64,000 bases of DNA from Hyphomicrobium sp. 12-62-95 (GTDB lineage Bacteria; Pseudomonadota; Alphaproteobacteria; Rhizobiales; Hyphomicrobiaceae), in assembly GCA_002279935.1 (NCBI GenBank), contig NCCZ01000003.1, positions 335,727 through 399,726 on the forward strand. The letters run 5' to 3'. Below the pieces are notes generated by a model, which saw only the letters and a list, made by a program, of their open reading frames with translations, did no database searches and was not told the DNA's origin. The translations under genes were made by a program, and so were the position numbers. Positions 46,741 through 56,297 of the stretch are shown here, one piece after another (positions within the stretch are counted from its first letter, which is position 1; every line of letters starts with the position of its first letter).

Positions 46741-47772
46741 TCAACGGTTCGTCAGCTTCAATTCGATGCGCCGGTTTTTCTGTAGCGAGGCGTCATCCGT
46801 CCCGTTCTCGATCGGCTGATACTCGCCATATCCCGCCGCCACCAGCCGCTCCGCCGGCACGCCGCGCGCGATCATGTGCTTCACGACCGACGAGGCGCGC
46901 GCCGTTGAAAGCTCCCAGTTCGAAGGAAACTGTGCGCTCGCAATCGGCCGGATGTCGGTATGCCCGTCGATCTGCACCACCCAATCCACTTCCTTAGGGA
47001 TCTGCCGCCCAAGATCGGCAATCGCCGTCGCAATCGGATCGAGTGCGGCCAGACCTTCTGGCGTCAGCGCGGCGGCCCCCGATGCGAAGAGAACCTCGCT
47101 TTCGAATACGAACCGGTCGCCGACGACGCGGATATCCTTCCGGTCCTTCAAAAGATCGTTGAGCCGTCCGAAAAAGTCCGAACGGTAGCGCTGCAATTCC
47201 TGCACCTGCCGCGCCAGCGCCGCGTTGAGCCGCTGCCCCAGATCCTTGATCGTCTTGTCGCTGACTTCGCCCTTCTTCTCGGATGCATCCAGCGCTTCAT
47301 TCAGTGCCGCGATCTGCCGCCGCAATTGCGCCAGCTGCTGATTGAGAAGATCGACCTTCGCTAGCGCCTCCTGCGAGACCGCCTTCTGCTGATCGAGTTC
47401 GCCGGTCAGCGTTCCGATCTGTCCCACCGCCGACTTCGCACTCTCATCGCCGAGCGCTGCAACGCCCGATAGCTTTTCGTTATCCGCCTTCAACGTCGCC
47501 AGCATGGCCTGCAGTTCGGCCATCTCGTCCTGCGCCTCTTTCGATTTGCCCTTTTCCAGCGACAAGAGGCTCGTCAATTCCGAGATCTGCCGGTTCAGCC
47601 GTTGCAGCACCGTATCCTTGCCCGCCGACTCCTGCGTCGCGAAGTACTGCGACAGCATGAAGATCGACATCAGGAACGTGACGACCAGCAGGAGCGTCGA
47701 GAGAACGTCGACGTATCCCGGCCAGAACTCGCCGTATTCCATGCTGCGGCGCCGGCCGCGGCCCATGGCCAT
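46741..47772 (-). CDS. OmpA-like (MotB-type) protein, partner of MotA-like protein
   Basis: This 343-residue protein has one N-terminal membrane helix with a buried Asp22 in GYVDVLSTLLLVVTFLMSIF, as in ion-conducting MotB/ExbD-type subunits. A coiled coil follows (about 55-205). The C-terminal OmpA peptidoglycan-binding domain shows VFESEVLFASGAAALTPEG, VQIDGHTDIRP, ELSTARASSV, and NRRIELKLTNR. The ATG overlaps or abuts the upstream MotA-like gene. The coiled coil is longer than in classical MotB. This is likely a non-flagellar stator; no flagellar genes are in the window. Function unknown. Confidence 0.85.
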   Translation of the reverse strand: MAMGRGRRRSMEYGEFWPGYVDVLSTLLLVVTFLMSIFMLSQYFATQESAGKDTVLQRLNRQISELTSLLSLEKGKSKEAQDEMAELQAMLATLKADNEKLSGVAALGDESAKSAVGQIGTLTGELDQQKAVSQEALAKVDLLNQQLAQLRRQIAALNEALDASEKKGEVSDKTIKDLGQRLNAALARQVQELQRYRSDFFGRLNDLLKDRKDIRVVGDRFVFESEVLFASGAAALTPEGLAALDPIATAIADLGRQIPKEVDWVVQIDGHTDIRPIASAQFPSNWELSTARASSVVKHMIARGVPAERLVAAGYGEYQPIENGTDDASLQKNRRIELKLTNR

Positions 47773-47773
47773 C

Positions 47774-48835
47774 TCAGGTCGTCCTGCGCTGGAAGTTCTC
47801 CGCGAGCGCCTTCAAGGCCCCCGCCAGTTCGGCCTGATGCGAGGCCTGCTCATCCACCCACTCGCGCACGACCTTTTGCTCGCTGCGCATGAGCGTGACC
47901 AACTGATTGACCCCGCGCGCCAGATCCTTCACCGCCTCGTCCGGCCCCGGTCCGCTATCGGTCATGCCGCTCTGCGGCGCCGAGGGCATGTTGAGCGCGC
48001 CAAGCTTATCGGAAAGGTCTGCAACGGCGCGCTGCATCTCATAGACAGCCGTCGTGAGTTGCCGGCTCGCCAAATCCGTTGCCGACGTGGACCCCGGGGT
48101 CAACTCGGTGATCCCCGAAAGCCACTCTTCCAACTCGTTGTAAAAGCGATTGTGCGCGTGGTTCGCCTGCAATTCGAGAAAGCCCAGCACGAGCGATCCA
48201 GCGAGACCCAGCAGCGACGACGAAAACGCGGTGCCCATGCCCTTCAGCGGCGCGGCCAGCCCCGTTTTCAATTCATCGAATGCCGCCACGCCCTCGCCCT
48301 TGGTGTCGAGCGCGGCAATCGTCGCCCCGACCGACGACATCGTCTCAAGCAAGCCCCAGAACGTGCCCAACAGTCCGAGGAACACGAGCAGCCCGACCAG
48401 ATACTTGCCCGTGTCGCGCGCCTCATCCAATCGCGACCCGATGGAATCCATGATCGAACGCATCGACACAGTCGCCAGCGAGAACGTCCCCGTCCTGTCG
48501 CGCAGCATGTTGGCCATCGGCGCCAGCAGCACCGGCTGCGTGTCGGTTGCCAGTCCCGGGTCGGAAATACGGAACGTGTTGACCCACTTGATTTCGCGAT
48601 AGAGCCGGATGACCTGCCGGAAGGCATAAATAATGCCCAGAAAGAGCACCCCGACGATCAGCCCGTTAAGCCCCGGGTTGGTCATGAAGGCTGTTTCAAG
48701 CTGCTGATGCAGGATCGCAGCCAGGAACCCCACGAGCGTCAGGAAGATCATCATGCGCAAGAGAAACACGCCCGGTGGCGTTAACTTCCGCGTCATGGCA
48801 GCGCCGCCCTCGGCACCCCGTTTTCTCAAGATCAT
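47774..48835 (-). CDS. MotA/TolQ/ExbB-type proton channel protein
   Basis: This 353-residue protein has several hydrophobic segments (FLLRMMIFLTLVGFLAAIL, GLIVGVLFLGIIYAFRQVI, YLVGLLVFLGLLGTFWGLLE). The third lies in the MotA/TolQ/ExbB-type motif GLLGTFWGLLETMSSVGATI, followed by LKGMGTAFSSSLLGLAGSLVLGF. A C-terminal charged tail includes DLARGVNQLVTLMRSEQK. The ATG at 48835 follows GGAGG; an ATG at 48796 is an alternative. It forms an operon with the OmpA-type gene. The pair should make a peptidoglycan-anchored ion-driven complex; its task is unknown. Confidence 0.82.
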   Translation of the reverse strand: MILRKRGAEGGAAMTRKLTPPGVFLLRMMIFLTLVGFLAAILHQQLETAFMTNPGLNGLIVGVLFLGIIYAFRQVIRLYREIKWVNTFRISDPGLATDTQPVLLAPMANMLRDRTGTFSLATVSMRSIMDSIGSRLDEARDTGKYLVGLLVFLGLLGTFWGLLETMSSVGATIAALDTKGEGVAAFDELKTGLAAPLKGMGTAFSSSLLGLAGSLVLGFLELQANHAHNRFYNELEEWLSGITELTPGSTSATDLASRQLTTAVYEMQRAVADLSDKLGALNMPSAPQSGMTDSGPGPDEAVKDLARGVNQLVTLMRSEQKVVREWVDEQASHQAELAGALKALAENFQRRTT

Positions 48836-49004
48836 TCCGACAGCCTCCGGCGGGCGCGGTGTGCGGCGCCCAATCTCGCATTCCGACAGTACCTGATGGC
48901 TGTGACACCGCAAACGGGCAACATCATGCCATGGTGAGCCGAAATGGTTTTTCTCGTTTCCGGCCTTACGGTTGTCAGTTTAGCTGATGAACGGGCCGGG
49001 GGCG

Positions 49005-49892
49005 CTACTTCATCAGCCGCGTGATTTGCGCCCTAAGCCCCGCTGCGAGGTCTGGCCGCTCCAGTCCATAGGCAACATTGGCGGCGAGAAAACCAATCTT
49101 CGACCCGCAATCGTAAATGGTGCCATCAAATTGCACGGCGTGGAATGCCTGCCCGAGGTCGCTCATCAGTCGGATCATGCTGTCGGTAAGCTGGATTTCA
49201 CCACCCGCCCCTTTTTCCTGCTTGGCCAGCAGATCGAAGATCTCTGGCTGCAGAATGTAGCGCCCGGTGATGTGCAGGTTCGACGGCGCCGTCCCCTGCG
49301 GCGGCTTCTCGACCATTTGAGTGATGCGCGCCACCTTGGCTTTCGCATCCGTCACGCCGACGATGCCATACTGGTGCGTCTGATCATCCGGCACCGGTGC
49401 CACCGCAATCAAGTTGCCGCCCGACGCGCCATAGGCCTCGATCATGTCCTTCAGGCACGGCGTCGCGCCATGATGCAGCATGTCCGGCAGCAGCAGGGCA
49501 AACGGCTCATCGCCGATGATATCGCGCGCGCACCACACCGCGTGCCCAAGGCCCAGCGGCGCCTGTTGCCGCGTGAAACTCGCCTGACCCGCCACCGGCA
49601 GGTCGGCCATCAACGCATCCAGTTCTTTCGTCTTCTTCCGGTCGGCGAGCGTCCGCTCCAACTCGTACTGGATATCGAAATGATCCTCGATCACCGCCTT
49701 GTTGCGTCCCGTCACGAACACGAAATGCTCGATGCCGGCCGCGCGTGCTTCATCAACCACGTGTTGGATGACCGGCCGGTCCACCACCGTCAGCATCTCC
49801 TTCGGCACCGCCTTGGTTGCCGGCAGGAAGCGAGTGCCGAGACCGGCAACGGGAAACACGGCCTTGCGGATACGCGCGGGCTTGGAAGACAT
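49005..49892 (-). CDS. galU: UTP-glucose-1-phosphate uridylyltransferase
   Basis: GalU makes UDP-glucose from UTP and glucose-1-phosphate for polysaccharide and envelope sugars. Family marks: [57 protein letters not shown] and the C-terminal [10 protein letters not shown]. The ATG at 49892 gives 295 residues; upstream frame to 50099 is untranslated. It diverges from galE across a 233-base gap, so both may share a regulatory region. UDP-glucose would feed the epimerase. Confidence 0.95.
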   Translation of the reverse strand: MSSKPARIRKAVFPVAGLGTRFLPATKAVPKEMLTVVDRPVIQHVVDEARAAGIEHFVFVTGRNKAVIEDHFDIQYELERTLADRKKTKELDALMADLPVAGQASFTRQQAPLGLGHAVWCARDIIGDEPFALLLPDMLHHGATPCLKDMIEAYGASGGNLIAVAPVPDDQTHQYGIVGVTDAKAKVARITQMVEKPPQGTAPSNLHITGRYILQPEIFDLLAKQEKGAGGEIQLTDSMIRLMSDLGQAFHAVQFDGTIYDCGSKIGFLAANVAYGLERPDLAAGLRAQITRLMK

Positions 49893-50125
49893 GCTGAGAG
49901 GCTCCGGAGGGTGGGAAGGCCAGGGTCGCGGGACCGTAGCGGGAAGTGTTCCAGTCCGGACTGCGAATCCGGGCACGGAACTTGTATGGTGGATGACGCG
50001 AATTAGGAACGGATTGTGGCGTGTCGAGGTCAGGGTTTCGCAATTCTCGTAGTTTACACGGGTTACCGAAACTCTTCGAACCCATAGACCGGTCAACATA
50101 AGCGTCAGGGAGGCGCGTTAACGCT

Positions 50126-51118
50126 ATGGCAGTCCTCGTCACAGGCGGAGCAGGATTTATCGGCAGCCACATGGTGTTGGCCCTATTGGATGCGGGCGAG
50201 CGCGTCGTGGTCCTCGACAATCTATCCACCGGCTTCCGCTGGGCCGTCCCCCCCGCCGCCACCTTGGTCGTGGGCGATGTGGGCGACCAGGACCTCGTCC
50301 GCACCGTCATCCGCAAATACGGCGTCAAGGCCATCGTCCACTTCGCCGGCTCCATCGTTGTCCCAGAATCGGTCGCCGACCCCCTTGGCTACTACAATAA
50401 CAACACAGTCAAATCCCGCGCCCTAATGGAAGCCGCCGTCGCCACCGGCATCCGGCACTTCATCTTCTCCTCCACCGCCGCCGTTTACGGCAACCCGCTC
50501 GAGAACCCGGTCAGCGAAACCGCCACTCCGGCTCCCATGTCGCCCTATGGCTGGTCGAAACTGATGACGGAAGTCATGTTGGCCGACGCCGCCCGCGCCC
50601 ACGATTTCCGCTACGTCGCGCTGCGCTACTTCAACGTCGCCGGCGCCGATCCGAAAGGCCGCTCCGGCCAGTCCACCCCGCGCGCCACACATCTGATCAA
50701 AGTCGCCTGCGAAACGGCCCTTGGCCAGCGCGCGCACATGGACGTCTTCGGCACCGACTATCCGACCCACGACGGCACCTGCGTGCGCGACTACATCCAC
50801 GTTTCCGATCTGATCCGCGCCCACGTCGCAGCCCTCGACTATCTCCGCAGCGGCGGCAAGTCGGATGTCTTCAACTGCGGCTATTCGAAAGGCTTCTCGG
50901 TTCTAGAAGTCATCGATGCGGTCAAGCGCGTCTCCGGCGTCAACTTCGACGTGCGCCTGTCTCCGCGCCGTGCGGGTGATCCCGCCGCCATCGTCGCTGG
51001 CTCGCAAAAGATCCGCGATGCGTTGGGCTGGGAACCGCGCAACGACGAACTCGACGAGATTGTCGGCCACGCGCTCGCCTGGGAAGATCAACTGGCGCGC
51101 TTCAAGATCGCATCCTGA
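50126..51118 (+). CDS. galE: UDP-glucose 4-epimerase
   Basis: GalE interconverts UDP-glucose and UDP-galactose with NAD, the partner step to galU. It shows the NAD site VLVTGGAGFIGSHMVLALL, FAGSIVVPESVADPLGYY, FSSTAAVYG and the active-site SPYGWSKLM (Tyr-x3-Lys). The TDYPTHDGTCVRDYIHV region is typical. The 330 residues match. It starts at ATG 50126 after GGGAGG, and diverges from galU. Confidence 0.96.
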   Translation: MAVLVTGGAGFIGSHMVLALLDAGERVVVLDNLSTGFRWAVPPAATLVVGDVGDQDLVRTVIRKYGVKAIVHFAGSIVVPESVADPLGYYNNNTVKSRALMEAAVATGIRHFIFSSTAAVYGNPLENPVSETATPAPMSPYGWSKLMTEVMLADAARAHDFRYVALRYFNVAGADPKGRSGQSTPRATHLIKVACETALGQRAHMDVFGTDYPTHDGTCVRDYIHVSDLIRAHVAALDYLRSGGKSDVFNCGYSKGFSVLEVIDAVKRVSGVNFDVRLSPRRAGDPAAIVAGSQKIRDALGWEPRNDELDEIVGHALAWEDQLARFKIAS

Positions 51119-51205
51119 CCCGCGCCATCGCCCGTTGCCATTCGCTGCCCAAACGGTCACAACCGGCGCCGCGCCATGTTGCGGCGCCGGAACCATTTGC
51201 ACACG

Positions 51206-52246
51206 ATGACCTATGATCCCGACGCCCGCCGCGACACGCCGCTGGCCCTTAAACTCAAAGAACGCATTCGCCGCGAGGGACCGCTCTCCGTCGACGAATA
51301 TATGGACGCTTGCCTGCTTGACCCCGAGCACGGGTACTACGTCAAGCAGCCCGCCATCGGCCGCGACGGCGACTTCATCACCGCCCCCGAAATCAGCCAG
51401 GTTTTCGGCGAATTGATCGGCCTCTGGTGCGCCGTCGTCTGGCAGCAGATGGGCTCGCCCGCCCGCGTCAACCTCATCGAACTCGGCCCCGGCCGCGGCA
51501 CCCTCATGCGCGATGCGCTCCGCGCAGCTCAAAAAGTGCCGGGCTTCTTTGACGCGATCGATGTCCACCTTGTCGAGAGCAACGCGACATTGATCGACCG
51601 TCAGCGCGCGACGCTCAGCAGCAGCGGCCGTCCGATTGCGTGGTATGCATCTCTCGCAAATGTTTCGCACGAGCCGTCGATCGTCATCGCCAACGAATTC
51701 CTCGACACCGTCCCCGCCAGCCAATCGATAGACGGCATATCGCGCCGCGTATCTCTCGACGCAACAGACCGTCTCGCGTTCACACCCGCAGACGGAACGA
51801 TCCAGGAGCAGCAGGACCACACCGCGCTTATAGCCGGTCTCGCGCACAGAGCCGCCCACGCACCCGTCGCCGCACTGTTCTTCGACTACGGTCATCTTGC
51901 GACCGCACCCGGCGAAACGTTGCAGGCCCTGCGCGCGCACCAGCCCGAACATCCCCTCACCTCTCCCGGCGAAGCCGACCTCACCGTGCACGTGGACTTC
52001 GAAGCGTTCGCCAACGCCGCTGCGTCGGCTGCCCTCGCCGTCGACGGCCCGATCACCCAAGGCGAATTCCTCGGCCGCCTTGGCATCGTCGAACGCGCCT
52101 CGCGCCTGATGAGCGCCAACCCCGCCAAAGCCGGCGAGATCGAACTCGCCGTCTCCCGGCTTATCGCTCCCCAGGGCATGGGGTCGCGCTTCAAAGCCAT
52201 CGGTCTGCGTTCGCCCAGCCTCCCCATCCTCCCAGGCTTCGAGTAA
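51206..52246 (+). CDS. MidA/NDUFAF7-type SAM-dependent methyltransferase
   Basis: MidA/NDUFAF7 methylates an arginine of complex I in mitochondria; bacterial copies are less studied. Marks are DEYMDACLLDPEHGYY, the SAM site LIELGPGRGTLMRDALR, ANEFLDTVP, LFFDYGHLA and the C-terminal QGEFLGRLGIVERA. The ATG at 51206 gives 346 residues; the frame from 51176 adds ten. It is followed at 11 bases by pgeF, a pairing common in alphaproteobacteria. In many relatives lgt stands upstream; here galE does instead. Confidence 0.88.
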   Translation: MTYDPDARRDTPLALKLKERIRREGPLSVDEYMDACLLDPEHGYYVKQPAIGRDGDFITAPEISQVFGELIGLWCAVVWQQMGSPARVNLIELGPGRGTLMRDALRAAQKVPGFFDAIDVHLVESNATLIDRQRATLSSSGRPIAWYASLANVSHEPSIVIANEFLDTVPASQSIDGISRRVSLDATDRLAFTPADGTIQEQQDHTALIAGLAHRAAHAPVAALFFDYGHLATAPGETLQALRAHQPEHPLTSPGEADLTVHVDFEAFANAAASAALAVDGPITQGEFLGRLGIVERASRLMSANPAKAGEIELAVSRLIAPQGMGSRFKAIGLRSPSLPILPGFE

Positions 52247-52257
52247 CGTCGGCCCCC

Positions 52258-53052
52258 ATGTTCAAACCCATGCTCAATTCCATGCTCAATCCGATCCTTA
52301 GCGCCCCGCTCGACCTCCCCGGCATCCGTCACGGCTTCTTCACCCGCCATGGCGGCGTCTCCGACGGCCTCTACGCCGGCCTCAACTGCGGCCTGGGCTC
52401 CAACGACGATCCCGCCCACGTGCTCGAAAACCGCGCCCGCGTCGCCCGCCACCTCGGCGGCGCGCGCCCTGAGGTGCTCACCGTCTATCAAGTTCACTCC
52501 GGCACCGCGGTGCGCGCCGATGGCCCCATCCCACGCGACGCCCTGCCCAAGGCCGACGCTGTCGTCACCACGGTCCCCGGCCTCGTCATCGGTATCCTCA
52601 CCGCTGACTGCACCCCCGTCCTCTTTGCTGACCCCGACGCCAAAGTCGTCGGCGCGGCGCACGCCGGCTGGCGCGGCGCCGTGGCCGGTATCGTCGAGGC
52701 CACTGTCACTGAAATGGAAAAGGCCGGCGCCCGCCGCGACCGCATCCGAGCCGCCATCGGCCCCACCATCAGCCAGGCCGCCTACGAAGTCGGCCCCGAG
52801 TTCGAAGCCGAGCTTCTAAGTCTCGACCCCACCAACCGGGATTTTTTCACAACTCCGTCACCCGGGGAAAAATCCCGCTTCGATCTTCCCGGCTTCGTCG
52901 CCCGCCGCCTCGCGGGCCTGGGCCTTGCGGCCCTAGACCGCGTATCGCCCTGCACCTATGCCAACGAATCGAAATTCTTCTCGTTTCGCCGCACAACGCA
53001 CCGCTCCGAGCCCGATTACGGGCGTCAAATCTCCGCCATCGTTGTGACCTAA
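52258..53052 (+). CDS. pgeF: Peptidoglycan editing factor PgeF (laccase-domain)
   Basis: PgeF/YfiH enzymes hydrolyse or trim faulty peptidoglycan precursors and carry a Cys/His zinc site; some members act as multi-copper oxidases or purine phosphorylases. The 264 residues show GIRHGFFTRHGGVSDGLYAG, the His in VYQVHSGTAV, GILTADCTPVLFAD (Cys) and GAAHAGWRGAVAGIVEA (His). ATG 52258 begins a Met-rich start. It follows the MidA-like gene directly. The substrate is not certain, but the cell-wall role is the best-supported one for homologues. Confidence 0.9.
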   Translation: MFKPMLNSMLNPILSAPLDLPGIRHGFFTRHGGVSDGLYAGLNCGLGSNDDPAHVLENRARVARHLGGARPEVLTVYQVHSGTAVRADGPIPRDALPKADAVVTTVPGLVIGILTADCTPVLFADPDAKVVGAAHAGWRGAVAGIVEATVTEMEKAGARRDRIRAAIGPTISQAAYEVGPEFEAELLSLDPTNRDFFTTPSPGEKSRFDLPGFVARRLAGLGLAALDRVSPCTYANESKFFSFRRTTHRSEPDYGRQISAIVVT

Positions 53053-53293
53053 CTGCATAATCCACAAGTAAGGCACCGGCTGGGGCCCCGGCATTAGGGA
53101 CATTCCCAGGTTTGCGCCCCGATGCGCTTGTCGCGGGCCGCCGGACCGGGGTAGGCAAAGGGATGTGGGTACCGGTTGCTTAGAGGGAGACGAGGCCGCA
53201 AAGTTAGTACGTCGGCCGCCGGAAATCAGCGGGTCAAACAAGGGGGGCGTCGAAGTGGCGACCATTGATCGTGCTGCGGCGAGGGGCGTTCGG

Positions 53294-54298
53294 ATGCCGG
53301 TCGCACGGGCAGCGATACTATTGATTTCAGCGGTCGGCCTCGCAGGTTGCGAGACCGGTTCCAATCTATTTGCAGGTGGCGGTGCGGATGCGACCGCTCC
53401 GCTTGCAGCGGCCACGCCGCCTCCTGTTGCTCAACGCGCGAAACTCGCCGTCGCGCCGATCGTCGGCCCTCCGGACGCAACCTCGCGCGCCCTGCAGACG
53501 CAAGTCGCCTCGGCGCTCGAGCGTCAGCGCGTTGCGGTCGCGAAGCAGCCCACCGATCCTTCCGAGTATACGCTGCGCGGCTACGTCGTCGCCGCGAAGG
53601 AGAAGGCATCGACCAAGATCTCGTACATCTGGGACATCACCGACCCGACCGGCAAGCGCGTCAACCGCATCACCGGCGAAGAAGTCGCCGCCGGTGCCGG
53701 CGCCGACACGTGGTCCACGGTGTCTCCGGCGATCATCGACCAGATCGCCAACAAGACCGCCACTCAGGTCGCCGGATGGCTGCCGTCTCAGGGCCCGGCC
53801 AGCGCGCCGGCACCAGCCGCCGCCCCACTTCCCGCCGCAAGCCTTCCGGTCGCCGCCGCGCCGGCACCGCAGGCCATCCCCGTCGCCGCGACCGCAGCGG
53901 TTCCAGCCGCCACGCCCGCAACGGCCACTGGCAGCATCGGCCGCGGCGCCGTACTCACCGCCGTTCCCAATGTCACCGGCGCCCCCGGCGACGGGAGCAT
54001 TGCTTTGACCGGCGCCATCCAGCGCGAACTGGTCCGCAACGGCATCCCGCTGACCTCCACCGCCGGCCCCAATTACCGGGTCGAGGGCAAGGTTTCGGTT
54101 GGCACGATCCGCGAAGGAAAGCAGCCAATCACCATCGATTGGCACGTGAAGGATCCCAGCGGCAAACAGCTGGGCACTGTCTCGCAGAAGAACGAAGTGC
54201 CGCAGGGCTCTCTTGACGGAGCCTGGGGCAAGACGGCCGATGCCGCCGCCGCGGCTGCTGCCCAGGGCATCATCAAGCTGCTGCCCAAGACCAACTAA
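53294..54298 (+). CDS. Lipoprotein with two repeated domains
   Basis: This 334-residue protein starts at ATG 53294 after GAGGGG. Its signal ends in a lipobox (AVGLAGCETGS), so Cys anchors it to a membrane. Two similar domains follow: one at about residues 50-155 (VAPIVGPPDATSRALQTQVA, SYIWDITDPTGKRVN) and a second at about 225-330 (VPNVTGAPGDGSIALTGAIQ, TIDWHVKDPSGKQLG). They are joined by an Ala/Pro linker. Each has the same order: PxVxGxxG-helix-strand-WxxxDPxGK-AA helix. Function unknown. It sits between pgeF and prs. An in-frame GTG upstream is a possible alternative start. Confidence 0.75.
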   Translation: MPVARAAILLISAVGLAGCETGSNLFAGGGADATAPLAAATPPPVAQRAKLAVAPIVGPPDATSRALQTQVASALERQRVAVAKQPTDPSEYTLRGYVVAAKEKASTKISYIWDITDPTGKRVNRITGEEVAAGAGADTWSTVSPAIIDQIANKTATQVAGWLPSQGPASAPAPAAAPLPAASLPVAAAPAPQAIPVAATAAVPAATPATATGSIGRGAVLTAVPNVTGAPGDGSIALTGAIQRELVRNGIPLTSTAGPNYRVEGKVSVGTIREGKQPITIDWHVKDPSGKQLGTVSQKNEVPQGSLDGAWGKTADAAAAAAAQGIIKLLPKTN

Positions 54299-54455
54299 TC
54301 GGTCGGCCAGCCGGGCCGCTTAACCCGGCTGGCCATTCACCGGTCCTGCGTTATCCATCAGAGTGTTGCCCGTTGCGGTTTACACGCCTCCGGCCCCTTG
54401 CTAGAGAGCGCACCATCACACGTTTGTCACAGACCAGCCCAGCAAGAGGCGCGTC

Positions 54456-55433
<978 letters not shown>

Positions 55434-55671
55434 GCGCCACACTCCGCCAGCCGCGCGAAAATCAAGCAACACCACTGCGAGTGATGCACGGTTACGCATC
55501 AAAATAGTGCACGTCCCGCGCCCGAGGAAAATTTCGGCGCTCCCATTTCGCACAAGATCAGTCTGAGACTTGCTTTTATTGTCGCGCGGTGGATTTCATC
55601 GCAGATTGTAATCCGCGCCATGCGCGGCCGGCACGACGTCCGGCATTCCCGGATCGAACTGGATTCCTCGC

Positions 55672-56196
55672 ATGGTCACGGACAAGGACATCGTCGGCTA
55701 CACGATCGGATATGATCAAGAAGAGGTCCACTTTCCGATCTACGCCATGACCGCGCTCGCGGTGGCCTTTTTTGTGGCCGCGATTTTCAAAGGCATCCCG
55801 ATCCTCGCCGTTGTCGCTCTGCTCCCGGCTGCTGTCGCCTATTACAATCTCCCTCTCTTGGAGAGCGGCCGGCCGCGCATCGGTTCAGGCCAGTACGGAC
55901 TATTTATCGAAGGCCTCGGCCTGATTTCCTGGCGTGCGGTCGAAAGCATCGAAACCCTCGAATTGGTGGAACGCACCGGCACCTCCCTCGACCTGATTAT
56001 CAATCTCAAAAAGCCGATCCCGGAAGCCTTGCTGGCGGACTGGCGGTCCCGCCCCCTATTGCGGCGGCCCATGCGGCTGCCATGGCGGCTCGCCTCCAAA
56101 ACCGAAATCCGCATCCCCCTCGACGTTCTCGACAGGCCCTCTGCCGAAATCAAAGAAACCTTCGTCCGCATGTGGCGTTTCAATCGCGGCACGTAG
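55672..56196 (+). CDS. Two-span membrane protein with PH-like domain
   Basis: The protein has 174 residues: two membrane segments at about 23-58 (YAMTALAVAFFVAAIFKGIP, VALLPAAVAYYNLPLL) and a C-terminal beta-rich region beginning IGSGQYGLFIEGLGLISWRA. The latter has the layout of small bacterial PH-like domains (strand, turn, strand, helix). A similar pattern occurs in STM3941-type proteins; I do not claim family membership. Starts at ATG 55672 with no strong ribosome site. Function unknown. Confidence 0.6.
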   Translation: MVTDKDIVGYTIGYDQEEVHFPIYAMTALAVAFFVAAIFKGIPILAVVALLPAAVAYYNLPLLESGRPRIGSGQYGLFIEGLGLISWRAVESIETLELVERTGTSLDLIINLKKPIPEALLADWRSRPLLRRPMRLPWRLASKTEIRIPLDVLDRPSAEIKETFVRMWRFNRGT

Positions 56197-56297
56197 GCAC
56201 AAAAGTTCGCTGCCGCGCGCAAGATTTGAACTTCACCCTGCCGTAATTTGCGACCTAAAGATCGCTTCCGAGCACGCTGCTCAGTTGAGGCCCATCC

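Noticed and set aside
47504..48784. Open frame of 426 codons opposite the OmpA/MotA-like pair
   Set aside because: Arg/His/Gln-rich shadow; the opposite strand has a coherent operon with recognised domains.
46741..48835. Idea that the MotA-like/OmpA pair is a Zorya ZorAB defence module
   Set aside because: No ZorC, ZorD or ZorE-like gene is adjacent and the MotA-like protein lacks the very long ZorA tail.
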